Part shown: positions 12,188-22,279 of the stretch, piece by piece
How positions within the stretch are numbered: position 1 is the stretch's first letter
Layout of the letters: every line of letters begins with the position of its first letter
Source: Sclerodactyla briareus
Lineage: Eukaryota; Echinodermata; Holothuroidea; Dendrochirotida; Sclerodactylidae
DNA length: 64,000 bases
Assembly (NCBI GenBank): GCA_026419785.1
Contig: JAODTK010001255.1
Coordinates: 62,001 to 126,000 of the forward strand
Reading direction: 5' to 3'
The notes under the pieces: generated by a model
Told to the model about the DNA's origin: nothing
What the model saw: only the letters and a program-made list of their open reading frames with translations
The model's database searches: none
Position numbers and translations under genes: made by a program

Positions 12188-13400
12188 TGTTCCGTCATTA
12201 CCCTTTACCCCTAATAAATCGTTGATGTGTGAATGCCGCGAAATCACGTATACGGGGTGAAAATTTCACATTGTTATGTGAAAGCCCACGCGTAAACCAT
12301 GACATTAATGCCGCCGATGTACCATTTGTTCGAACACCACACAGGTATAATGTAGCATCCTTCAGCTGTCCGTTTAGCATGTGGTATTTATATCTAACCC
12401 GACAGTGGCGTACGCACGGGGGGAGGGCGGAGGGGGGGACCCATGACCTAATTGATCAAAATTTTCCACACGCAACTGAGTATTGGGCAGTTGGTCGAAT
12501 CATTTGCAGCTGTTTTCAGCAAATATTCAGGCAGCATTGTCCTAGGGGGTGATCAAAGTGTACTTATTGCCACTTTTTGGGGAGAGTGAGGCTATTTATG
12601 AGGGCGCACTTTCCTTGGTTCCGACCTCAACCACCCCCCCCCCCCCCCCCCCCATCCATTACCAACCTCTGCATCAGCTACTGATGCTGAGTGTGAAGGC
12701 GGTAAACCTCCGACGTGTATATCCCACGAAATTACTTTCGTGGACTGTATTCATAGGAACCAAACGTAATCATGGTCCTTTGACAGTACCACCTGTACTC
12801 CACATTCTCCAAGTTTCTTTTGAATACACCGAAGTTAATATTTTTTTACATATTTCGAAACTTAAGACCTATGCGCTATGGGTTTCGATCCCATGTGTTC
12901 TATCATTCTTGTGCAACTGTACAGGTTTGTTTATTGGTGAATCCCACCGCCATTTGACCACTAAGGATCCCGAACACCTACACAGGACACAGCCTCGCCA
13001 TTTACAAGCACATGCAATAGTTCCCCACTGTGCAAGTCCTGTTGCACCCCCGATTGCTTTCGTATAATAGATTCTGCGCCACCAAAATCACTACTTAAGA
13101 GCCTTCCCATCATTTCTCAAAACCCAGTTTAAATAGGCAACTCTTTCCCCTAGGGAAAACGTGCACTGATCGATTTCCACTTTTGCTGTCCGTTGGTCAG
13201 TGCTGAATCCGTGCGCGTCGCTAATGCCGGTCCGCCGCCGCTAGTCGCAGTTACTATATGTGTCTTACTATCGTACACTTGAAGTGGAACTGTGTGCCTT
13301 TCGAAACGTTGTGTTGTTTGTCATATAGGAGCAATTGGAACTTTTTGTAAATCACATATTATGCTAAGATTGAAAACTGTCGTATATTTTGTGTTAGGCT
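12188..13400. other. Mixed unassigned region with a poly-C repeat edge
   Basis: AGTGGCGTACGCACGGGGGG near 12403 resembles the element end near 1250. Repeat family R2 copy 2 follows at 12560-12652. An open frame of 172 codons at 12549-13067 crosses the poly-C run, which gives a proline stretch, and shows no family match, so it is not called as a gene. Confidence 0.5.
12560..12652 (+). repeat. Poly-G/C-ended repeat family R2, copy 2
   Basis: GGGAGAGTGAGG, then GAGGGCGCAC, then GTTCCGACCTCAACC runs into about 20 C. The same order is found at 1036-1128 (opposite strand) and 35725-35800. Confidence 0.6.
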
Positions 13401-13562
13401 ATATCATTATATATTATATAGATAGATATATATAATATAAATATAGATATATATATATTAATATATATATATATCTAGAATATATATACTATAATATAAT
13501 ATATATATATATCTATATATATATATATATAATATATATATTATATTATATATATATAAAAG

Positions 13563-13594
<32 letters not shown>

Positions 13595-13610
13595 GTAGTA
13601 ATATACAAAA
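13401..13610. repeat. (AT)n microsatellite, imperfect
   Basis: About 200 bases of TA and ATAT runs with TATAGATATA interruptions. It lies immediately upstream of the Penelope-like element. Apparent self-complementarity here is a trivial consequence of the dinucleotide. Confidence 0.95.
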
Positions 13611-13639
13611 ACCGACCTCGACCCCGCAAAAAACCGGAA

Positions 13640-14640
13640 AAAAAAATGGTAAGGTCAGCAAGCACATGCTGGACCGTATCAATTCTAGCTTGCGTCAGAA
13701 GCTGAGCTATAACCATTGGCGTTCAGTCCACAAACCCGTCGTCCTAGATTGTTTCAACAGGTCCACATCAAAGGAAAATAAATGGGGGGTCGTGGATTAC
13801 CTGGACGCAACACTAGACCTCAGACCGCACCCCCGACCCTTCCGCAACCCCAATGACCAACCCTCGTACGTCCACGCCGCTGTCCACCACCCCCCAGCAG
13901 TCACTAAGCGCATCCCGGAGAGCATTGCGGGCAGGATATCCACCCTTCATCTAACCAGGAGATTTTCAACGCCGTCGCGCCAATCTACAATCAGGCACTG
14001 CGGGACAGCGGATACCAGGACCGCATACAGTACATCAAGCGAAACGCCGACCGCACGCAAGCCCCCAACAGCAAGAGAACCCTCACGAGGAACATAACAA
14101 CCTAACCAACCGAGCGCACCTGCAACTGCAGAGAGTAGTTAAACAAAACTGCCCCTCTATTGGAACTTCAATGGCGAGCAACCTGGTCTATAGGGCTGAC
14201 GTCACATCCGGTCAATGCACCTACTCATACATTGGGATATCGAGATTACTTTCAAGGGCAGAGATACTCATCACACACGTAAGTCCTTCCTCACGAGAGG
14301 TACGCAAGGACCCAGACTCTGCAAAACACATATGGGACCTCAAGCGTACGGGGGATATGTTTTTTCATTAAGTGGCAGATCCTCAAACAGTCCAAACCCG
14401 CATGCGGCATATCGAGTCAGTGCAACCTTTGTATGGAAGAAAAACTATTATCCTCTTGTCAGATAAGCCCGCTTTGCGCAATAAAAATCTGGAGTACATT
14501 TCCAAGTGTAGACACAACACAATCAAATCAAAACCACTCCAACCGTGCCGAAAAGATAAGCCCATGGTCTCTAAATTAGGTCTAGCTTGGTCGGTTGTAT
14601 CACGGTTCAGTCGTCCTGACGATCGCATGGCGTGAAACCT
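13640..14640 (+). pseudogene. Penelope-like retroelement, 3' part with GIY-YIG endonuclease remnant
   Basis: A reverse-transcriptase tail and an endonuclease domain are recognisable across three frames. In order: VVDYLDATLDLR and PFRNPNDQPSYVH near 13788-13875; HHPPAVTKRIPESI near 13885-13925; APIYNQALRDSGYQDRIQY in another frame near 13975-14035; RTCNCR near 14112-14130; SNLVYRADVTSGQCTYSYIG near 14175-14235; ITFKGR then HHT near 14240-14270; KHIWDLKRTG near 14325-14350; and CNLCMEE and NKNLEYISKC near 14425-14510. The YSYIG, basic FKGR and KHIWDLK spacing is that of a GIY-YIG nuclease, which in Penelope-like elements follows the reverse transcriptase. The polymerase active site upstream of 13640 is missing. 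The stretch family members usually carry between the NIT end (about 14095) and the CNCR motif is also missing. Frameshifts make it inactive. Confidence 0.75.
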
Positions 14641-15590
14641 TAGGTAATGTATCCGATATTTCAATATAACCTGAGGATAGCAAAAATATAGAGCCATCTG
14701 CATCTAAATTATCACCGATTAACCTATATCTCCCATCTTTTTTGCGATATCCCATATTGTATTCCAGAATACTTTTCTGCAAATCATGATTTGCTTCTGA
14801 CAATACTTTTGAGCCGCTGAAAAAGGACATAGTCTTCCAACTCGATATTCTATTTTCTACAATTCCTGATATCTGAATAAATGCAAATTTAAATCCGAAA
14901 TTGAATTTCAGATTTCTCAAATTAAATTTCGATTCCACCAAAATTTCGGATATCCAAAATACAATTTGATATATTATTTGGATGTTCAGGTTAACCAAAT
15001 TCAGATTTCAGATATCCAGAATTCACATTTATTAATTGGTTGTTCAGCGGGCTCATGCTGCGTCCTCATGGCGTTCATGTAAGGGTTTGGAGGTTATTAC
15101 ATGCTTGAGACTGCAGCGCAGTGTACGTAGTTCCACTATGATTTATTGAATGCCATTGCCAGCGCATGTGTAATGACATCAATTAATTCCGGGATATTCA
15201 ATTGAATTTTGGAATCCAAACCATTGTCCGACATCAGAAATGGATTACTCGATATCTGAAACTGCTTAACGGATATATCATGAATTGGAAATTTGATATA
15301 TAAAATTTAAAAAACGGAATGGAAAGAAATGGGAATTTTTTTTTTTTAATTAAAAACAAAACCCATGATCCGATATCATAAATATTTGAGCTATCAGCTA
15401 TATCCCTCTGGATATGTGACATCCTCACTTTGGAAAAAAATCCGGTCAATATGATTAAGTCAGATATCGGAAAATGAATTCAGGATATCCGAAATTGTCA
15501 ATACATATCGTCAAAACTCTATTTCAGATTCCAAATTACTTACTGATAACCATATATTGATTTCTGATACTGAATAGGAAAAATTGGGAC
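14641..15590. repeat. Degenerate GATATCC/TTTCGGATATCC-rich region
   Basis: Short units such as TTTCGGATATCCAAAAT and CAGATATCCAGAATTC recur at 14640-15040 and again at 15180-15580, with about 140 bases of other sequence between. It follows the Penelope-like element directly. The unit resembles, but is not the same as, that of IR-1. I could not define terminal repeats. Confidence 0.5.
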
Positions 15591-17630
15591 GGAAGACAAG
15601 TCAATCCATGTTTATTCGTGGAATCGGTGGATTTGATTCGGTTTGAGGCGGGTGGGTTTGTTGGTAAGGAATGGTGTGGGTGGGGGGGGGGGGATGGATC
15701 GCTGGCCTAAGTCCGAAAGCGTTTGAGGCGCCTCTCAAAATCCGGGTTCTCCCCCCATAACCCCATAAACAGCGGCGAGTTCGAATTGGGCCAGACACAC
15801 TATTTACCCCGGGGTGTCAAATATTCACTGTTCTGGCCTAAATGCAAATAATTGTATTTTTCAAAAATGTACTGCATAGGCTACATTGATTTCTTCTGAT
15901 GTCCCAGTCAAATAAATTTTTCAGTAAAAAAGACACAAAAATAGGGCTATACTGCCTTTTATTCGATTTCTGGCGCTATTCGTAAAATTTTTTGTCTCGT
16001 TTGCCTCATATCCATATTCCACACACAAAATGGGGGACAAGGAAGAACAAATATATTAATAATAAATAGAATGATTTTCAACTGGAATTTGAGAAAATGT
16101 ATGTGTCGTAAGATTTTTTGAGTAACTTGGAAAGCGAGTCACTTTTGCAACTTGGGAACTCACGCCAAGGTTTTAGAGTGGGTTTTGTTTTCATCGAAAT
16201 AGTGACGCTTTGTGAATGCAGAGGTAAATTTATAAATTTCCCAACAAATTATTGGAAAAGCGTGCAAAGACCATGACATTTAGCGAACGCCTCCATAGCA
16301 AGTGATTTTTACCGCTCGCAACCTACTGTGGGAAAAAATAACTGGATTGATAAGAAGTTGGTACTGCCCCGATCTCTCGCTTTACTCAAGGATGCAGGAG
16401 CTCCAAATATTATATTCAATGTCTACTGCGTTTCGCGTGTGTTGTCTCACAGTATTGTCAATTGTAGCGGGAAAAGAGATTAAATCATTATTGACGCAGT
16501 CCATCTACTAAAGAAAACAATATGTCAACACGTCAAGAAATTAACTCGTGCGATAAATGAAAACATTCACTCATACGGAATGGAATAGTCGCCCGGCAGT
16601 GCACACTCCTTATAGGATGGTGTATTTGCGCTCGTCACTGCTAGTTTTATTATTTTTCTTCGTAAAGACTCTTATTTTCATTCATAACGCGCAGCAGCCA
16701 ATGTAATTATAGATCTATTATTTTACGATTGTTCTACAATCCCATCCATAATGTATTGTTTTGACAAGGAAATTTATTGAGAGCGAACAGTTTACAAGCG
16801 ACTTGCGGATGATATTCATTTCCTTAAGTCTGTCGATTTATTTGGCATTTCAAGGTACAAAAAATAAAAAAATATGAATTAAAAATAAATGAATAACTGA
16901 ATAATAATGATAAAAAAATAATAAAACCATAAATAAAAAAAATAAAAAAAATAAAATACAAAAAGGATAATTGCGAAAGCATCAATTGTTTTCGTCTCAG
17001 TTTTTCGGCCTCGTTACTTTCTATGGAGGAATGGTTCCAGGTGTCCCATGGAACACCCATTCCCTTTTTCGTGAAAAAAAACAAAAACAGTGAAAGTCTA
17101 CGGAAATTACCTCTGAAGAATTATTGTAATTACCATAGAATCAAACCAGCCTGAACTGGCCCCCTTTGCAGGATACAGTTTCCCCAAGACGATAACTAAG
17201 AGTTCCATTCTGACAGCGATTGTCACGGTCGTGGTGTTCGGCTTCATTAATGGTCAGAGGGGCTTCTGTTCACCGTCTGCCGATCCGTTTCGACTGATTT
17301 GAAGAAGCGTTCCAAATGACAGTATGGGAACGAGGTTGAAAATGACCTTTCGAGGGGTCGCGCAGTGCTATAAACGCATCACTGCTTTGTCTGTAGTGTT
17401 TTATTACATTGTTTATTTCCGTCAAATGCTCGGAGTTCGACGCGGCGGCGTTATGCACACACCTAACACGCCCGTTGAGGGCCTTTTGGACAGAAGAGAG
17501 ACGAATTCTTATGGTCTCAAAGCACTCGCAGCCCAGTCAGTATACTCCTCAAATACTTTTAAAAAAAAAAAATTGTCGTGTAATGTGGTGTTATGTAGTG
17601 TAGGCCAGGTCTTAGTGTTTTGATTTGATC
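15591..17630. other. No recognisable gene
   Basis: A 13-base poly-G lies near 15680. An A-rich stretch with AAATAAAAAAAATAAAA runs near 16860-16960. Open frames here are short and unsupported. Confidence 0.5.
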
Positions 17631-17635
17631 TCTTA

Positions 17636-17850
17636 CGAGTTTGGTTGTGTGTATGTTTGTTGTATTGTACGTCTCGTGTGGTTTTGTGGTATTGCGTGCG
17701 TTTCGTGTTCGTGTGCGTACGTGTGTGAGTGCGGTGGGTTTGTGTGTTGTGTTGGGTTGTGTGTAATTTGTGCGTGCGTGTTTGTGTGTTGTGTGTGTGT
17801 GGCGCGCGTGTGTGTGTGTGTGTGGTTCGTTGTGTGTGTGTGTGAGGGTT
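17636..17850 (+). repeat. GT-rich low-complexity tract
   Basis: About 215 bases made almost only of G and T on the plus strand, with TGTGTG runs near 17785 and 17810-17845. The open frame across it (cysteine and valine rich) is a composition effect. Confidence 0.85.
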
Positions 17851-17919
17851 GGTGTGTAACGATAGTCCTATCTGATATGTACAGGAGTAGGCCTACGCGA
17901 AACTCTATTGTTTTTGGTG

Positions 17920-18210
17920 GGATTCTCTTCGGTTTGGGGGGTTTGTCAACCCCCCCAGATGCTGGGAATATCTATCTCGGTCGTTTTAGGCTGCAAGTCC
18001 AAGCCTCAAAATATAGGTATTTTAGTATCACAATTTTTGTAATCAGTTGAAAATTAACTCCTGTGTTGCGAACCGTAGTCGCTTTCGCTGCCGCCCCCCC
18101 GAATTGAGCGCTATTTGCCCAGAATGTTAACAATTCTGCCCCATACTACTGTTTACTGGTGCGCGCGATGCTCGCCCAATTTTTGTTCGGGGGGCACATC
18201 TGTGAAATCG
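17920..18210 (+). repeat. Dispersed repeat R3, copy 1
   Basis: CCAGATGCTGGGAATATC, TTTTAGGCTGCAAGTCCAAG, then TATCACAATTTTTGTAATCA, and CAATTTTTGTTCGGGGGGCA near 18178 line up in order with 21635-21880. No protein signal is seen. Confidence 0.6.
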
Positions 18211-19676
18211 GACTCGTCAAAACTAGACATTAAACCAGCTTCTTCTGCTTCTACTGTCTCAACTATGATATAAACGTCATGCTCGAGAGAGCAGGAACTT
18301 CCGAGTAGCGCGCAGTTCCTGAGAAAAAAGAAGAAGAAAAAAAACTCATTGGTTGAAATCCAGGCAGTCTGATAACCTAGGTTCTGTAGTTACGAATGTG
18401 CGTGTCGAGGGAAGACGAAACGGACCGTATGCTAAAGAGTTTAGTACTAAAATGAATAAGAACTTTGATTGTAGTTTTCAAATCAATGGGAGTATTGTTG
18501 TATAAATCCACCTCACGGAGGCTTACGGATATGTATAGGCGTGGGGGAAAATGAGTCAGTTCCCCTATAGAGTTGTGGAGATGAAGGTGAGGACGGGAGT
18601 GAGGAGAACAACTGTTACGATCCACTACTAGATTACACGCCGCGCGAAGCACGAATTTGGCACAGTTTAGTGCATTCGAGGCAAATTTGGCACAATACTG
18701 CCTTTCTCATGTTAATTTGTTTAGCCAGATCTATATCAAATGGTAGTAGTACGACTGACTGCTGGGTATGTATTTCTACAAAAACACGAGGCACACGGGG
18801 GTGGAAGAGGGTGGAAGGGGGGGGGGGTGGCATAGGGTGTCGGCTCGTATCCACGTGGGTGGGGGTGGGGGTTGGTACGAGGAAACGAGTGCCCCCTCCC
18901 CTCTTGGTGACGCCACTTCCTGCCAAATGTGACATATTTAGCTAGTGTCCAATGTCTGTAATGAGGAGTGGCTGGCCAGAAGAAAGTATGTAATTATACA
19001 GAAGTATTGATAGGCCTAGGACACGCATCTATAAGCAAAGGAGCCATTTATGGCCCGGAGCGGATTAAAATTGGTTGAAAATATTGTCTCAAACAACAAA
19101 ATTAACGCCCTGCAGTGTAATAATAAAACTCTGTAGAATCTGAAGGTGGTAGAAATTAAAACCTTTTGATCGTGTTCACCTAATCGGATTGAGGACTACT
19201 TCTTGGTAGGCCTGACGGTCGAGACTATATGGACTATTAGGGACTCTGAGTACCCCCTGGTATATTTTCTATATAACTGGTCATCCATCCTGATTGTAGA
19301 AAACCAAATAGTTGATTCGGATTTGGATGAGCTTCGAGCGTTGACTGGACTTTTCCAATACGGTCTGTACCAGACCTAATTTAAGGAAAAAGATGGTTTA
19401 AAAATACCCCAGATTATATATATTAGACTATTTTCTTCGTGTTTCGATTTGTAAAGGCCCAGTTGAATCGCCCGAGGAAAACAAAAATGTAGTTTTCACT
19501 TGGGAGTCTTGAATATGTAATGTAAATGTGAATATGACTTGTTAAAAATTGTAGAATCTACCATTCAGAAAATGCCAACGGATACTGGATTTTACATAGT
19601 CATAGCATGCCATAAGTCTAAATTCTTGAGGCCAGCGTCATGAGTGATGAGCGCAAATCGGCAAAAATAAGAATTC
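18211..19676. other. No recognisable gene
   Basis: A poly-G stretch lies near 18815. Nearby GAATTTGGCACAGTTTAGTGC and GCAAATTTGGCACAATACTG-type sequences (near 18652 and 18680) form a short doublet. Nothing else is assignable. Confidence 0.5.
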
Positions 19677-19830
19677 TGATGCCAAATTGACATTAAATTT
19701 GAATATCCTCATAGGTTCTGTTGGAGTTGGAGGGGTTGTTGTTCAGTTGGAATGCTCACAAAAATGAACATATATGTCTTAGTTTGAAAATCTTTGTTCA
19801 GTGGGTGATATCACCTTAAGTACCTAGGGT
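19677..19830 (+). repeat. Dispersed repeat family R1, copy B (start only)
   Basis: TGATGCCAAATTGACATTAA at 19678 and GTTGGAGGGGTTGTTGTTC reproduce the first 130 bases of the window. The match fades near 19830. It may be the left end of copy C (22280-24985), separated by the inserted LINE and R3. Confidence 0.75.
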
Positions 19831-20817
19831 GTAGAATAGCTCCGGGTCACATTGATTAGGGGGGGGGGGGTGAGTGGTGTAAAGACGTAAAAATAATCAA
19901 CTGACTAGCATTAATTGCTCCAACTTCACCCCCTATAGAAAGAGTACATTTTAGCGTTCTCGTTCTTGTCATTTGGGGGGCTCCCTGTTTTATTGGATGA
20001 GTTTGTAAAAGTGTGAACATGGATCAATCGAGACCGAAAGTTCACAGATATGGAGTTCAGTAAAGTGAGTCATTGAGAACTGGTTTTCTGGGATGGACTA
20101 GGGCACGGAAGATGACGACTTGAGACATCGAAGATCGAGTAAGAAATACAAAAGTAACACAACGCATCACAACTGTACTCTTTATACCAAGGGCATTTTT
20201 AGTGCCTTCAGAATGGCCTTAGTAGTACTCTCGGTATTTGATAGTTGGGAGGGTAGTGGCCGGCTGGTCGCCACAAGCTGACGACGGACACAGTATGACA
20301 GCAGTGCCGAATTTCAAGTGACAATCAGTTGCGTAAGAACGTAATTTGTTTAGTGGGAAGCTGAAGTTGATAATGATCTGGGGGAGGGGGGTTCCCCCTG
20401 CTCGTTGTAAAATTTGTGCATTTCCCAGGACCTTAGATGCAATTTGGGCAATATAGCACTCCAAAACACTCACTTCATTCCAGAAAATATGCGCATGTCA
20501 CATGTCCTACGATGCCAAAATCGAATCAAGAGCAGCAAAAAGATGTATAAAATTTATATTTCAATTTTCAGAGGACCGCTGATGCCCCCTCCTCCCACTC
20601 TGAAGAATTCCTTGCATTTAGGTGCCTTAGGATCAATCTTGATGCATTATGACACTCATACAAAACATTCACTTTTTCGTTCCGATAAATAACGTGTATT
20701 TTCACGTCCTTAGATGCGACTTGCATCTGGTATTGTATCTGTAGGGATTACTTCCAATTACGATCCTGTGGAGCCAAACGGACAGGAAAGGTGCACTGAT
20801 GCACCGGGAAGACAAAC
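19831..20817. other. No recognisable gene; includes LINE 3' flank
   Basis: A 13-base poly-G lies near 19858. Sequence next to 20817 should include the 3' untranslated region of the minus-strand LINE that follows, but no tail is visible. Confidence 0.4.
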
Positions 20818-21370
20818 TCAGTCGATTATCTGCTTGAGATGCCTCGATACCCGGAACTTGAAGTTGACTGTATCGGTGATGGTGGATACTTCCTGCGGCA
20901 ATTTACTTTCCAGTCAACAATAGTTTTCGGCCAGAATGAGTATTTAAACAGTCTTGTTTGCGGTTAGCTGTTGTAGGCGTTACAGTGAATGTATGCCTGA
21001 AGACAGGAGGGTGGCAAAAAGAGGTCGTCAACCGGAAGTGGCAAGAGACCAAGCCGTGCGTGCTTCTGAAGAATATTCATTCTAACTGGCAGTTTTCGGT
21101 CTTTACAAGAAGTCCAGCACCAGGTCAACAAGCAGTGCACCAACACTGCGGATCTTCGTAATCATTGGTGACAGAGCGCGCCGCCCGGCGTTGAACCATT
21201 TCTAATTTGGTAACAAGGTCATTATTTGACGGGGTCCCAAACAGAAGAAGCATACTCCAAATGTGGATGAACTAATGCCATTAAGGGGCTGATTTTTTTA
21301 ATTTCTTTAGTACAAGGAAAAATATTTTTCTTTCTGTTCAGGATCATGTGATTTGTTTCGCGAATTTACG
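20818..21370 (-). pseudogene. LINE reverse transcriptase, C-terminal remnant (same type as 7560-8380)
   Basis: In minus-strand order: EIKKISPLMALVHPHLEY near 21255-21307, SSVWDP, then LEMVQRRAARSV near 21180-21215. A frame-broken middle follows, then LPQEVSTITDTVNFKFRV near 20840-20895, and RHLKQIID with a stop at 20818-20820. The LEYASSVWDP, VQRRAAR and DW..LP blocks are the standard C-terminal landmarks of CR1/jockey-type LINE ORF2. At least three frame changes are needed to follow it. Active-site and endonuclease regions are absent, so this is a 5'-truncated dead copy. It sits between repeat R1 copies B and C. Confidence 0.85.
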
Positions 21371-21599
21371 GAGCCCATGGGGCAGTAAGAGGCTCTTGTA
21401 CGAGGTTGTGTAATCTTACCTGACAGGGACCGCAAAACATAGGTCATACGGAACCATTCCCATTTAGAGTGAATTCTATTTTAAAGTTTGGCCAGCAAGC
21501 ACAGTGGAGTCGCCAGGACTTTTCTACTGGAAAGAACAGAGTAGCCGAGACATTCTTAGTGGAGCGCAAAATTGCTACTAAGCGGAGCGCAACCATGGT

Positions 21600-21880
21600 T
21601 GGCGCGGAGCGGTCAAGATTTTGTGGTGGCGCTAGCCCCAGATGCCGGAAGCACTCCCCAGGCGTTTTGGGCTGCATATACCAAGCTTAAACCTGGACAT
21701 TTCGTGATCACAATTTTTTAATCAGTGGAAAGTTGAGCTGGAAAATTGCAGCCCATTTTGTCAGACCTCCGTCTAATCGATTGCTCCGACTCTTATGGTC
21801 AACACAGTTTGTGCTCATTCTAGTGTTACCATTTTTTCGGGGGAGAGGGGGGGGGCGGCACACACATCTGGAAAAAAAAC
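21600..21880 (+). repeat. Dispersed repeat R3, copy 2
   Basis: CCCCAGATGCCGGAAGCACT, TTTTGGGCTGCATATACCAAG, GATCACAATTTTTTAATCAG and a CATTTTTTCGGGGGAGAGGG end match 17920-18210 in order. Both copies run into G-rich sequence. Confidence 0.6.
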
Positions 21881-22279
21881 AGGATCTCGTATGTCCCCGC
21901 CTTCAGCTGACTATCAGGACGACTCAGGTTGTAGTTTAATCCTCAGAGCATGCCAGAATGAAAGATTGCAACTAGCCTAAAAATGTAAAATAATGCTTAA
22001 GGATCAATTCGCAGATTTTTACGACGCTTTTCTCCGTATTGGTTGTACGCGAATATATACCTATCTAAAACTCTTATCATAAAACAATAAAACACACTTG
22101 ATTTACATACAATACCGACAGCCAATCACGGAGGTCGCTGTAAATTTGCTTGTTAATTGAAGGGAAGAGTACCGTTATTGCGCGCGAAGCGCGCAAATTT
22201 TGCAAATTATCTGGATAGTGATAGCGGAAAAAAAATTTATTTGTTGTAATCGTATTTCAATGTTTTTACATGAATAAAG
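21881..22279. other. No recognisable gene
   Basis: GCGCGCGAAGCGCGC near 22180 is a short palindrome. Nothing else stands out. Confidence 0.5.

Noticed and set aside
12549-13067. 172-codon plus-strand open frame
   Set aside because: It includes a proline run from poly-C and starts within repeat R2. No family signature.
13401-13610. Long hairpin
   Set aside because: Self-complementarity is a trivial property of an AT dinucleotide repeat.
17625-18050. Cys/Val-rich 141-codon plus-strand frame
   Set aside because: Translation of the GT-rich tract and repeat R3.
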